From positions 1,364,001 through 1,428,000 of the forward strand of contig NZ_QTJP01000001.1 in assembly GCF_003391115.1 (NCBI RefSeq): a DNA stretch of 64,000 nt, given 5' to 3'. This DNA is from Sphingomonas crusticola (GTDB lineage: Bacteria; Pseudomonadota; Alphaproteobacteria; Sphingomonadales; Sphingomonadaceae). This document shows, piece by piece, positions 1 through 9,665 of this stretch (position 1 is the first letter of the stretch; each line of letters starts with the position of its first letter). Below the pieces are notes generated by a model that saw nothing but the letters and a program-made list of their open reading frames with translations, was not told the origin of the DNA and searched no databases. Made by a program: the position numbers and the translations under genes.

Positions 1-2
1 TG

Positions 3-209
3 CGCGGCACGAATGTGGTCACGCTTTTCACGGCGCGCATCAACTGGACCGAGTGGGGCCAGGAAGAGATCGGCAAAATAATCAGCCGCCGGGTGCCCTG
101 CCAGGGCTGCGCAATCTTCCACGATCCCGAAGAATGCGGAAAGGGTTTTTCCTGCATTCGCGACATTCGGCCGCAAGAGGTATTTAAGACGGTAATGGAC
201 TATGTGTGA
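3..209 (+). CDS. C-terminal fragment of a family 9 glycosyltransferase (cut by window edge)
   Basis: Only the last ~68 residues are present; the reading frame is open to the left edge, so the gene starts outside the window. The fragment aligns by eye with the ends of the next two genes: a V-V-x-x-x-x-A-R-x-N-W-x-E-W-G-Q-E segment, then a four-cysteine tail (V-P-C-x-G-C ... E-E-C-G-K ... C-I-R). In GT9 (heptosyltransferase-like) enzymes this is the end of the nucleotide-sugar binding lobe. It is therefore the third member of a tandem array of TPR-GT9 paralogues, although its own N-terminal domains are not visible. A TGA stop is followed 13 bp later by an in-frame TAG. The family call is firm; the sugar donor and acceptor are unknown. 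Confidence 0.8.
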   Translation, partial: RGTNVVTLFTARINWTEWGQEEIGKIISRRVPCQGCAIFHDPEECGKGFSCIRDIRPQEVFKTVMDYV

Positions 210-233
210 CTTCCGTCGACGTAGGTCGATCCG

Positions 234-2261
234 TTGCTGAGCCGCGGCGAGAGCAGCAAGCGCATCGCGCAGGACATGATCCGTCGGGCCGATGTGGAAC
301 GCGACCGCGGCGACGCGAGACGTGCAGCCTTTCTCTATGCCGAGGCTTTGCGCCTACTCCCGGATAATTCCGGCGTTCATATTCAATGCGGGCACATGCT
401 GAAGGAAAGTGGCCAGCATGCAGAAGCCGAAGTTCATTATCGGCGGGCGGCTGAGCTGCGCCCGGGCGACGCCGATCTCGCGCTGCAGATGGGGCACTTC
501 TTCAAGAGCGCCGGACGCCTGAGCCAGGCACAGGAACAATATTCGCGCGCGCTCGCACTCAGTCGCGGCTGGGCCGAGCCGGTGCGCGAACTCGCCAGCC
601 TTACTGCGGCCGGGTTACCCAAGTCGGACAGCAAGGAGGCCGCGCGCCCGCGGCACTTAGCGGGAGAAGGCGGGGACCCGATATCGGGTGCCTCAGCATT
701 GGTGGCGGAGCTCGCTCCCCGCGGGATTTCCGGGCTGCAACGTCCACCGATAGACTTCATCGAGCTTCGACGGCTCGGGCGGGACGAGCGTACCCATTGG
801 GGCAGAATGCGAACGCTTCGGGGCCTCGAGGCAATACGCGGTTACTATATCGCGGCTACCCCCATCGTTGAGATCAAGTTCTTGGTAAACGGTGAGCTGA
901 TATATAGAGGGCAGCCGCGTGGCGGTTATCCGCTCGCCCCGGAATTCGGTGACGATGCGCATCTGAAATATGTGTTCAACGTCTGGATGGATTTCTCGAA
1001 AATCCTCCCGGGAAAATATGAATTCACCGTCGAAGTACAGGATGCGAAGCGTCGGACCGCGACACGGCGCGAACATGTCGTGGTCGCAGCGCCGCTTGCT
1101 GAAGGCGACTTTCCGGCGAGCGACGGATTGATAGCGTTGGCGGATGGCGACGCTCGTTCGCCAGAGGAGCAGGTAAATAGCCGGCCGAGCATGGTGCGTC
1201 ATGGCAGACGGCGGCTGCTGCCGAGCCAGCCGAAGGCCGTGCTGATCCAGCGGACGGACCAGCTCGGCGATCTGGTCGTCGCCCTGCCCGCGATACGCCG
1301 TCTGCGAGAAATATTCCCTGAGGCGCGTCTTGTCGGTCTCGTGTCGCCCGCCAATGTCGGTCTTGCCGCCAAGTTCGACCTGTTCGACGATCTGCTGACG
1401 GTCGATTTCGCCGAGGACGCCGCCGAGCGCAGACGAACAATGCCGCTCAGCGAACAGGCCGCTCTGCGCGAGCGTCTCGCACCATTTTCCTTCGATGTGG
1501 CGATCGATCTGTCGGAAAATGTATGGTCGCGCCCTCTCCTGCTGCTGTCTGATGCGCCCTTTTTAGTGGGTTTTAGGAGCGGCAATGTTCCGCTGGATGT
1601 CGAGATCGAAGGCTTTACGCATGATCGCTTCGACAATCATGAGGTGGTCCCACACACCAATAAGTTGCTTGGACTGGTGGAATGGCTGGCTTCGATGTTG
1701 CGCAGCGAAACGAATTTGCTGCCCCTCTCCGACCCGGACCATAATTTGTTGTCCGACTTCGGATTGTCGCCCCGCGACCGTTTCGTCGTGCTGCACGATG
1801 GCGCGCGGCTGAAATTCAGCCGCTGGCCCTATTATCGAGATTTGGCACAGCGCCTGCTTGAGAAAACCGACCTGCGCGTCGTGTGGGTGACCGACGAGGC
1901 GGACACCCGCGAGACGCTGTCCGCCGACCTGCTCGGATCGCCACGCTTCACATTGGTGGATAAGCGCCCTTCATTCGATGCGTTCGATACGTTGCTGGCG
2001 AGCTGCGCGGTCCTGGTCGGCAACGATTCCGGCCCAAAGCATCTCGCGTCGCTGCGTGGAGCGAAGGTCGTCAGCGTCCACATGGCACGGAACAATTGGA
2101 ACGAGTGGGGCCAGGAAAATGACGGCTATATCATCAGCCGGAAGGTACCCTGCGCCGGCTGCCTGATCCATCATGACCCCGAAGAATGCGGGAAGGACTT
2201 CGTCTGCATCAGGGGCATCACGCCCGAGGAAGTGATGGGCGCGGTTCTGAAGCTGCTCTAG
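234..2261 (+). CDS. TPR-containing family 9 glycosyltransferase
   Basis: A 675-residue cytoplasmic protein. TPR-like helical repeats occupy roughly residues 25-115, a beta-rich middle domain about 180-290, and a GT9 domain about 325-675. GT9 hallmarks are the first Rossmann start V-L-I-Q-R-T-D-Q-L-G-D near residue 335, the donor-site motif G-N-D-S-G-P-K-H near 595, and a C-terminal four-cysteine cluster near 637-660. GT9 enzymes transfer heptose or related sugars from nucleotide donors; here the substrate is unknown. TTG at 234 is chosen because an in-frame TAG sits just upstream at 222, although the ribosome binding site is weak. The upstream partial gene and the downstream gene are paralogues. 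The TPR-GT arrangement could mean a protein acceptor, but that is inference. Confidence 0.82.
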   Translation: MLSRGESSKRIAQDMIRRADVERDRGDARRAAFLYAEALRLLPDNSGVHIQCGHMLKESGQHAEAEVHYRRAAELRPGDADLALQMGHFFKSAGRLSQAQEQYSRALALSRGWAEPVRELASLTAAGLPKSDSKEAARPRHLAGEGGDPISGASALVAELAPRGISGLQRPPIDFIELRRLGRDERTHWGRMRTLRGLEAIRGYYIAATPIVEIKFLVNGELIYRGQPRGGYPLAPEFGDDAHLKYVFNVWMDFSKILPGKYEFTVEVQDAKRRTATRREHVVVAAPLAEGDFPASDGLIALADGDARSPEEQVNSRPSMVRHGRRRLLPSQPKAVLIQRTDQLGDLVVALPAIRRLREIFPEARLVGLVSPANVGLAAKFDLFDDLLTVDFAEDAAERRRTMPLSEQAALRERLAPFSFDVAIDLSENVWSRPLLLLSDAPFLVGFRSGNVPLDVEIEGFTHDRFDNHEVVPHTNKLLGLVEWLASMLRSETNLLPLSDPDHNLLSDFGLSPRDRFVVLHDGARLKFSRWPYYRDLAQRLLEKTDLRVVWVTDEADTRETLSADLLGSPRFTLVDKRPSFDAFDTLLASCAVLVGNDSGPKHLASLRGAKVVSVHMARNNWNEWGQENDGYIISRKVPCAGCLIHHDPEECGKDFVCIRGITPEEVMGAVLKLL

Positions 2262-2343
2262 GGCGAGCGACCAGGCAATTGTCGGCCATGGTACAATCGA
2301 CTAGCCCGGACCCACGGGTCGATGAGGTCCGCGAGGGGAGCTA

Positions 2344-4353
2344 TTGCCGTTGCGGAACGTGATCCGATCGCTGCTGCGGGAATTGCCGCTGACGTCGGGC
2401 GCGGGAACGGCACGCCGGCTGATTAAGCGGGCGAATGCCGCTCGCGACGCCCGCCAATATGCCGTCGCGGCCGCGCTGTATCAGGAGGCGCTGCGCTTCA
2501 ATCCGGCCAATGCGCGCATTCGCATCCAATGTGGGCATATGCTCAAGGATATGGGCGATCTCGCCGGAGCGGAGGGCGAATATCTGCGGGCCGCCGATGA
2601 TCTGCCCGACGATGCCGACTTGGCGCTGCAAATCGGCCACTTTTACAAGATCGCCGGTCGGCCCGAACTGGCCGAGGCGTCTTATGCCCGCGCGCTGGCG
2701 CTGAGCCCGGGCTGGCGGGAAGCCGAGCGTGAGCTGGCCGCCGTCGGCAGCGGCACGAGTGCCGCCATCGCCTCCGTTTCGCCGGATCGACAGGACTGGG
2801 TCATTCCGGAATTGTTGCCGCGTGGCGGCGGTGCCGATGGCGCGGCCGATCGCAACATCCTGCGTCTGTTCCGGCTCGGTGGACGGCGTACCCATAGCCG
2901 GTGGGGCGATCTCAAGGTTCTGCGCGGGATCGAGGCGATCCGCGGCTATCGGCTGGCACCGGGTCAACTCGGCGAGATCCAGCTTCTGGTAGATGGCGAC
3001 GTGGTCCACAGCCAGGCGCTGCTGGCCTATCCGGTCGAGGGGAGCGGGCCATCGCAGACCAAATATGTATTTAACATCTGGTACGACTTTTCGACTGTGT
3101 CTCCCGGTCGCCATGCGATCGAACTGGCCTTTCTGGATGCCAGCGGACGCCGAGCCTATCGCCACCGCGAAACCGCGCTGGTGGCGCCCGCAGTCGATGT
3201 CGATGCCAATTCCGCATCGGATGCGCTGGTAGCTCTTCCTCCCATCGGAGCCGCGATCGAAGATGCGATCAATGCGGCGCCAAGCGTGGTCCGGTCGACC
3301 GAGCGGGCGCTACTGCCGAACCCCGTGCGCAATATCCTGGTCCAACGCGTAGATCAGCTTGGCGATCTGGTCTGCTCGGTTCCCGCCATTCGCCGGCTGC
3401 GAGCGCTTTTTCCCGATGCCCGGCTCATCGGTTTGATGACGGCCGCCAACGTCGCGCTGGCCCAACATCTGCAACTGTTCGATGGTACGGTCACGGTCGA
3501 CTTTACGGAAAGCGAAGCCGAGCGCCGGCGGGTGCTGCCGATAGAGGCCCAGGATCAGCTGCGGCGCGCGCTGATGCCTTACGCGTTCGATATCGCGATC
3601 GATCTCGGCGAGGGCGATGAATCGCGCCCTTTGCTGCTGCTGAGCGGCGCCCGCTTCCTTTACGGTTTCAAGGATCGCCAATCGCCCTGGCTTGACGCCG
3701 GCCTCGATTTCAATGCCCACGATCCGGTCAACGGGATCGAGATCATCCCGCCGTCCCGCAAGATACTGCTGCTGGTGGAGGGCTTGGGCCTGATGGCGCG
3801 CGGCCATGCCGAGCCATTCCCCCTTTCCGAGCGCGCGGGTCTGGCCGCATTCGGGATCCAAGCCGGCGATCGCTATGCCGTGATCCATGCCGGCGCCCGG
3901 CTGGCATATAGCCGCTGGCCGTTTTTCGCCGAGTTGATGGCCATGTTGCTCGATCAGACCGATCTCAGGATCATCCTCTTCAGCGATGACCTGGGAACGG
4001 CCGAGCGCGCGATCACCGAGGGTGCGCATTCTGCAAGGCTGCACGTGATCACCGGCAAGATCGAGTTCGAACAATTCGACGCCCTGCTCGCACACTGCGC
4101 GATATTCGTGGGCAACGATTCGGGACCGAAGCATCTCGCCGCGCTGCGCGGCGCGCCCGTGGTCAGCTTGCACATGGCGCGTCTGAACTGGAGCGAATGG
4201 GGCCAGGAGATGACCGGCTCGATCATCAGCCGCCGCGTTCCGTGCGCCGGCTGCGGGATCGGCCTGGACGGCGAAGATTGCGGCAAGGAATTTGCCTGCA
4301 TCCGCCATATCGCGCCGGAAGAGGTGTTTGAGGTCGTGCAGGGATACCTATGA
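2344..4353 (+). CDS. TPR-containing family 9 glycosyltransferase (tandem paralogue)
   Basis: A 669-residue paralogue of the preceding gene with the same order: TPR-like repeats at about residues 30-125, a beta-rich middle domain (conserved K-Y-V-F-N-I-W segment near 240), and a GT9 domain from about 325. The GT9 part shows I-L-V-Q-R-V-D-Q-L-G-D, G-N-D-S-G-P-K-H near 590 and a cysteine tail (V-P-C-A-G-C ... D-C-G-K-E ... C-I-R). The TTG start at 2344 has a good GAGGGGAG ribosome binding site five bases upstream. The 82-bp gap from the previous gene suggests the same transcript. The two copies have diverged clearly outside the motifs, so they probably act on different sugars or positions. The substrate is unknown. 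Confidence 0.83.
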   Translation: MPLRNVIRSLLRELPLTSGAGTARRLIKRANAARDARQYAVAAALYQEALRFNPANARIRIQCGHMLKDMGDLAGAEGEYLRAADDLPDDADLALQIGHFYKIAGRPELAEASYARALALSPGWREAERELAAVGSGTSAAIASVSPDRQDWVIPELLPRGGGADGAADRNILRLFRLGGRRTHSRWGDLKVLRGIEAIRGYRLAPGQLGEIQLLVDGDVVHSQALLAYPVEGSGPSQTKYVFNIWYDFSTVSPGRHAIELAFLDASGRRAYRHRETALVAPAVDVDANSASDALVALPPIGAAIEDAINAAPSVVRSTERALLPNPVRNILVQRVDQLGDLVCSVPAIRRLRALFPDARLIGLMTAANVALAQHLQLFDGTVTVDFTESEAERRRVLPIEAQDQLRRALMPYAFDIAIDLGEGDESRPLLLLSGARFLYGFKDRQSPWLDAGLDFNAHDPVNGIEIIPPSRKILLLVEGLGLMARGHAEPFPLSERAGLAAFGIQAGDRYAVIHAGARLAYSRWPFFAELMAMLLDQTDLRIILFSDDLGTAERAITEGAHSARLHVITGKIEFEQFDALLAHCAIFVGNDSGPKHLAALRGAPVVSLHMARLNWSEWGQEMTGSIISRRVPCAGCGIGLDGEDCGKEFACIRHIAPEEVFEVVQGYL

Positions 4354-4381
4354 TGTGCCGCAATCCAGGATCGTTGACTTC

Positions 4382-5746
4382 ATGTCTTCCAGCTTTCACT
4401 CGCATCCGATGAGCGACCCAGGAACAGGGGCGGATGCGGCGCCTGGTGCACCCAATTTCGCAGCACGCACGGCGGAGATGCTGCTGCGGAGTGCGCTGTT
4501 GCGGAGCGCCCGGAACGACGCCACGGTCCAGGACCGAACCGACTGCGCCGAACTTGCCATCGCGGCGGGCGCGCCGGACGTCGCGCGGATGCTGTACAAT
4601 CTCGTGTTTCTACACATGGGGTTCGCGCCCGATGCCGTCGAAGCACAGCGTGCAATCGTGCACCAGAGCGGGCTGTGGACAGACGAGGTGCCGCCGACGG
4701 AGGCCGCGACCGCGTTTCCCGATTTCTCGGTCGATCGCGCGGTCGCCGAACTGGCGCACCTGGTGCGGCGGACGGGCCACCTGCACCTGCCGGACACGAT
4801 CGGCGCTACCTTCACCGCCGCGCGACGAAGCCGTGGGATGAACATCCTGCCGACATTGCCGTCAGCGATCGAAAGCGAATTGCCGGGAATTTGCGCTGCG
4901 CTTGCAATGGCGTTGCGGCAACCATTCGATCAGTCCGGCGAAGGCCTTGCCGCCTTACTTAGCGAACTCGAGACGCGGATCTTGAATGGGCCGATGCTGG
5001 ATCCGAAGGAGCATGTCAGTGCACCGCTCGAGCAGCTCGCGGCGGTTGCGGCATATCACGACCTGCAGACGTTCCTGCGCAGCAATTACACGACCGCTTA
5101 TGCCCCCACCGGCTCGCCCCGTCTGCTTCACGCATCGGCGCGCCTGAGCCGGGGGGGTATCGGCCCCTATTTCACCAATGTACGCAACATCATCAGGACC
5201 AGCCGCGACATCTTTGCGCTGATCTCGCTCGCCACCGGCGATACGGGCGGGTCCAAGGCCCTCGAGTTATGGACGGTGCTGCTCTCGGTCCATCTCGATG
5301 GTGGACATTTGTTGGACCTGATCGACGAGCTTGCGGATGTCGGCATCATGACCAGCCTGTGGGGGATTTTGGAAGCGCGCGCCCGGCGTGCCAGCATCTG
5401 GCACGATTACGGCCTGCTGCAACGGCTCCGCGATGCCGCACTCGATCGGCTCGACTGGGCTCTGGCCATCAATGCGCAAGATATGATCGTGCAGGTCGCG
5501 CAGCATGATCCGGGTGAGTTGCGGGTATTGGCCGATATCGTCGCCAGCGCGGGTGACCTGGCACGCGCTGAGGCGCTGCTGCAGGAATATCATAGATTGG
5601 CACCGCAGGATCAGGCCGTAGTTGCGCGGCTGGAGGAGATAAAGGTCGGCATCTATGAGGAGTTCGCGATCCCGGGTGGCCTGTGTACGCCGCGCTACCG
5701 CACGCGCCTGCGCAGGGGACAGCCCGCGGAAGCGGCCGCAGCGTGA
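4382..5746 (+). CDS. Hypothetical helical protein in glycan cluster
   Basis: About 454 residues; I do not recognise a family. The sequence is mostly helical. Its last third looks TPR-like (a segment near residues 395-435 reads as paired helices rich in Ala and Leu with a D-L-A-R-A-E-A-L-L motif). There is no signal peptide or membrane segment, so a cytoplasmic location is likely. The open frame extends upstream to 4292, overlapping the previous gene, but ATG 4382 (AGGA about 11 bp upstream) or ATG 4409 is a more natural start. The stop overlaps the next gene's GTG start as GTGA, so the two are probably translationally coupled. By position it is a partner of the glycosyltransferases; its function is unknown. 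Confidence 0.7.
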   Translation: MSSSFHSHPMSDPGTGADAAPGAPNFAARTAEMLLRSALLRSARNDATVQDRTDCAELAIAAGAPDVARMLYNLVFLHMGFAPDAVEAQRAIVHQSGLWTDEVPPTEAATAFPDFSVDRAVAELAHLVRRTGHLHLPDTIGATFTAARRSRGMNILPTLPSAIESELPGICAALAMALRQPFDQSGEGLAALLSELETRILNGPMLDPKEHVSAPLEQLAAVAAYHDLQTFLRSNYTTAYAPTGSPRLLHASARLSRGGIGPYFTNVRNIIRTSRDIFALISLATGDTGGSKALELWTVLLSVHLDGGHLLDLIDELADVGIMTSLWGILEARARRASIWHDYGLLQRLRDAALDRLDWALAINAQDMIVQVAQHDPGELRVLADIVASAGDLARAEALLQEYHRLAPQDQAVVARLEEIKVGIYEEFAIPGGLCTPRYRTRLRRGQPAEAAAA

Positions 5747-8700
5747 CTTCGCTTCCCGAATTACTGGGCTTTAAACGCCTTACCGAACGCGCGCGCGGCA
5801 ACCGGGCGCGCGACGCCCGCCGGTGGGCGGAGGCGGCCGAACATTATCGCCGCCATCTTGCTGAACAACCGGACGACTTTTCGATCTGGGTCCAGCTCGG
5901 CCATATGCTGACCCAGTCAGGCGATTATGAAGAGGCCGATCGCAGTTACCGGCGAGCAGCGGAGATAGACGGCCGCAGCGCGGATCTGCTGCTCTGCTGG
6001 GGTCACTCGCGCAAGCTCGCCGGCGATATAGACCGCGCGCGGGAGCTCTATGCCGAGAGCCTGGGCATCGACGACAATGCACATGCCCGCAACGAACTGG
6101 ACGCATTGTCCTTGTCGGTAGAGGCCGCGCGCGAGGATGCCCCGCCCCCGCCTCCCGCGGAACAAGAGCCCGCCCATCATCATTCGCCGCCGCCACGTCG
6201 CGCCTGGGAGGCACGGTTCGAAACGGTCAAGCCGTTCAACGTGCCGCCCGGCGGCGAGATCGCCCTGTTCGTCACCCATTCCGCCACCGGCGCACTGAAG
6301 CCGCACATCCTGACCTATCTGCGCGCCCTGAACGAGCAGGATATCGCCGTATTGCTCCTGGCGGTGACGGACCGCCAATTGAACATCCGCCAGGAAGTGA
6401 TCGATGCGGTAGCGGGCGTGATCGTGCGCGAGAATGCGGGCTACGATTTCGCCGCCTGGGCGCACGCGCTTTATCTTCATCCTGAAATCTACGGCGCATC
6501 GACGCTCTATCTTCTCAATGACAGCGTCGCGGGGCCCGCAGCCGGCGCCGGCTTCCCCGATCTGATCGCGCGCATCCGTGGCAGCGAGGCCGACCTGATC
6601 GGACTGACCGAGAGCCACGAATATCGCTGGCATTTCCAATCCTATTTCCTCGCGTTGAAGCCGCGCCTGCTGTCCTCCTACCGCCTGCACCGCTTCTTCG
6701 ACGACGTGCGCATCCTCGATGACAAGGATCGGGTGATCCAATCCTACGAACTGCGCTTCGCGGAGGACATGGAGCGTAGCGGGCATTGGCTGGACTTGCT
6801 GTTTCCAAGCCCGATGGCGCTCAACCCCACGTTGTACGCATGGCGCGAACTGATTGCGGACGGCTTCCCATTCATGAAGCTGCTGCCGCTGCGCGGCGCC
6901 TTTTCGGAGGTGGACACAGAGGGCTGGCGCCACACGCTGGACCAGGCCGGCTTTGACGTCGCACTCATCGACGCAGCGGTGCGGGCGTCGGAAGAACGCC
7001 TGCCGAGCGATGGCGATCATCACTTGTTCGCGCATCCGATCCCGGCCGACACGGGCGAGGGGCGCACGCTCAAGGTCGCTTTCTATGGGCCGTGGAATTA
7101 CGATAACGGCCTTGGCTCCGCATCGCGGGCGATCATAGGCGCGCTCCGACGCTGTGACATCCGGCTCAACCTCCATCCGATCAAGAAGCCGTTCCACATC
7201 CACAAGCCGCTCGCGCCTGCGGTCGACATTACGGAGTTCGGCGGCCCGGCGGATATCGCGATCGTCCACCTCAACCCGGACAGCTGGTTCCTGTTGACCG
7301 ACGAGCAGCGGCACGCCGTCGGCCAGGCGCGCAAGCGCATCGGTTATTGGGTATGGGAGATGGGCCATATTCCGCCGGCATGGCGCCACGATTTTTCCTC
7401 GGTCGACCGCATCTGGGCACCCAGCCGCTACTGCGCGGACCTGTTCGAGGCACAGGATGAGGCGGCGGTTGACGTTATCCCGCATCCGGTGCCGGTGCTC
7501 CCGCCCGTGGCGGTGGACCGAACGGCAGCGCTGGGCAGGCTAGGCCTTCACGCCGAGGCCCGCATCATACTGTTCCTGTTCGACGGATCGAGCTACCTGA
7601 TCCGCAAGAATCCGGCCGCCTTGATCCGCGCCTTTGCCGCTTCCGGCCTGGCCAAAAAGGGCTGGGCGCTCGTGCTGAAAACCAAGCATTTGATGGACCG
7701 CCCGGAAGAGGGCGTGCAGCTTGCTGCGCTTGCCGCAGGTACCGATGGCGTCATCCTGATCGACCGCACGCTTCCGGCCGACGAGTTGCAGGCATTATGG
7801 GCGCTGGCCGACATCTATGCCTCCCCTCATTGCTCGGAAGGTTTCGGCCTGACGATCGCGGAGGCCATGGCGGCGGGCAAGCCGGTGGTTGCGACGGATT
7901 TCAGCGGCAGCACCGACTATCTCGATGCCACCAACGGCTATCCGGTCAAGGCGCGACCATGGACGTTAGGCGAGGATTTCGGTCATTATACCAAGGGCGG
8001 CACATGGGCGCGCATCGACGAGCCGGCGCTCACCGCTGCGCTGATCCGGGCGGCGAAGGATATTGGCGCAAGCGATGGCCGGATCGGCGAAGCGGCACAG
8101 GCGCGGATTGCCGAGCAACTGTCCTACGATCGCGTCGGCACGCTCATCGAAGCCAGCTTGCTTAGCACGATGACAGGGCGTGGCCCGTCGCCCCGGATCG
8201 AGCAGCTTTCGCCCCGACCGGATCGCGGCACACCGTTCGAACGGGCGGACCTCGGACCGGACATCGTGGCTGTCGCACTGGATGAGGCGGGCGCGGCCGG
8301 GACTTTGCCGGACGATCTGCCGACCGACCGCGATCGCTGGATCGCCTTTGCACCGCGCGGCAGCGTAGCGGCGCCCGATTTCGCGCATCATGTGGCGGTA
8401 CACGCCCGCCATCGTCCGGACGTGGCGATCTTTTATGGCGACGATGTCGCGGCCGAAAGCGACGAGCCGATCGATCGCCTGCGGCTCAAGCCAGAATTCG
8501 ATATCACGCTGCTCGCGGCGCAGGATTATGTCGGCGCGCCGGTGATCGTGCGGGCCTCGGCGCTGGTGTCACTCGGGGGGCTACGGCCCGAAACGGGTAC
8601 AGCCGTCATCGCAGACCTGCTGTTCCGGGCGCACGCGGCCGGCATGTCGATCGCGCGGATTCCGCACGTTCTGCTCACCCATTCCGGGTGGCGCATTCGC

Positions 8701-9660
8701 GCGGACGACACGGATTATCGTATGATGGTCGGCAGTCAGCCTGCCTTTGAGGAATTCGACCTGATTCCTGGCCGCGCGCCAAATACTTTGTCCACCTTGC
8801 GCCGTTTCCGGGATCGGCCGCCAGTAACGCTGATCGTACCCACCCGCCGCAGCGCCTTGCCCGACGGGTCGGGCACTTATGTCGAGCAATTATTGCACGG
8901 GCTTGCCGCAACCGATTGGCCGATGGATCGGCTGACGGTGATGATCGGGGACGACATAGCGGGCGGACCGTCCTGGGCGTCGCAATCTTGGCCGTTCGCC
9001 TTGCAGCGGATTGAAACCCCGCGAGCCGAGGACGAGCCCTTCAACTATGCGGCCAAGATGAACGCGCTGTGGCGCGCGGCGACAACCGAGCAGATCGTCT
9101 TCATGAACGACGATATCCGGCTGCTGGAGCCAGGATGGCTGCACGCATTGCAAAGCTTCGCGGTCGATGAAGGCATCGGCGGGGTCGGCGCGCGGCTGCT
9201 GTTCGACGACGGAACGCTGCAACATGCCGGCCTGGCCCCCCATGGGGACGGGGCGGCTCACGTCTGGATCTTCCGGCGCAGGCACGAGGGCAGCTATCAG
9301 GGCTGGGCGCAGACACAGCGCGAATGGTCGATGGTGACGGGCGCCGTATTTGCCACGCGTCGGTCCTTGCTTGAGCAGGTCGGCGGTTTCGACGAGCGCT
9401 TCAGCCTCGAATTCAACGACACGGACCTTTGCCTGCGCCTGCGGGCATTAGGCTACCGCATCGTCTACACGCCGCTCGCAGAGATGGTGCATATCGAGAA
9501 AGCGTCACGCGGCGAGCGCCTGCCGCCGGGCGATGATGTCGCCCTGTTCCTGTCGCGCTGGAAACCCTGGCTTGACAATGACCCGGCCTGGCACCCCAAC
9601 CTGCGCCGTGATAGGCTGGATATGACACCACAACCTGAAGGCGGCGCCTGGTATCTGTAG
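5743..9660 (+). CDS. Giant multi-domain glycosyltransferase (TPR - RgpF - GT4 - GT2)
   Basis: About 1,305 residues with four modules: TPR-like repeats (about 20-120); a rhamnan-synthesis RgpF-type domain (about 170-356, with I-A-L-F-V-T-H-S and N-A-G-Y-D-F-A-A-W); a GT4 domain (about 443-810, starting V-A-F-Y-G-P-W-N-Y, with S-E-G-F-G-L-T-I-A-E near 700); and a C-terminal GT2 domain (about 1026-1290, with F-M-N-D-D-I near 1120 and an M-V-T-G-A motif). The open frame begins at 5683, but GTG 5743 overlaps the preceding stop as GTGA and leaves the TPR region intact. Such fusions usually build several successive linkages of one O-antigen or capsule repeat. Donors are unknown. It is last in its + strand run and faces the - strand operon ending at 9666. 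Confidence 0.85.
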   Translation: MTSLPELLGFKRLTERARGNRARDARRWAEAAEHYRRHLAEQPDDFSIWVQLGHMLTQSGDYEEADRSYRRAAEIDGRSADLLLCWGHSRKLAGDIDRARELYAESLGIDDNAHARNELDALSLSVEAAREDAPPPPPAEQEPAHHHSPPPRRAWEARFETVKPFNVPPGGEIALFVTHSATGALKPHILTYLRALNEQDIAVLLLAVTDRQLNIRQEVIDAVAGVIVRENAGYDFAAWAHALYLHPEIYGASTLYLLNDSVAGPAAGAGFPDLIARIRGSEADLIGLTESHEYRWHFQSYFLALKPRLLSSYRLHRFFDDVRILDDKDRVIQSYELRFAEDMERSGHWLDLLFPSPMALNPTLYAWRELIADGFPFMKLLPLRGAFSEVDTEGWRHTLDQAGFDVALIDAAVRASEERLPSDGDHHLFAHPIPADTGEGRTLKVAFYGPWNYDNGLGSASRAIIGALRRCDIRLNLHPIKKPFHIHKPLAPAVDITEFGGPADIAIVHLNPDSWFLLTDEQRHAVGQARKRIGYWVWEMGHIPPAWRHDFSSVDRIWAPSRYCADLFEAQDEAAVDVIPHPVPVLPPVAVDRTAALGRLGLHAEARIILFLFDGSSYLIRKNPAALIRAFAASGLAKKGWALVLKTKHLMDRPEEGVQLAALAAGTDGVILIDRTLPADELQALWALADIYASPHCSEGFGLTIAEAMAAGKPVVATDFSGSTDYLDATNGYPVKARPWTLGEDFGHYTKGGTWARIDEPALTAALIRAAKDIGASDGRIGEAAQARIAEQLSYDRVGTLIEASLLSTMTGRGPSPRIEQLSPRPDRGTPFERADLGPDIVAVALDEAGAAGTLPDDLPTDRDRWIAFAPRGSVAAPDFAHHVAVHARHRPDVAIFYGDDVAAESDEPIDRLRLKPEFDITLLAAQDYVGAPVIVRASALVSLGGLRPETGTAVIADLLFRAHAAGMSIARIPHVLLTHSGWRIRADDTDYRMMVGSQPAFEEFDLIPGRAPNTLSTLRRFRDRPPVTLIVPTRRSALPDGSGTYVEQLLHGLAATDWPMDRLTVMIGDDIAGGPSWASQSWPFALQRIETPRAEDEPFNYAAKMNALWRAATTEQIVFMNDDIRLLEPGWLHALQSFAVDEGIGGVGARLLFDDGTLQHAGLAPHGDGAAHVWIFRRRHEGSYQGWAQTQREWSMVTGAVFATRRSLLEQVGGFDERFSLEFNDTDLCLRLRALGYRIVYTPLAEMVHIEKASRGERLPPGDDVALFLSRWKPWLDNDPAWHPNLRRDRLDMTPQPEGGAWYL

Positions 9661-9665
9661 CGGCG

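Noticed and set aside
5917-7485. A 522-codon - strand open frame inside the RgpF/GT4 fusion
   Set aside because: Antisense shadow of a clearly coding gene; no family features.
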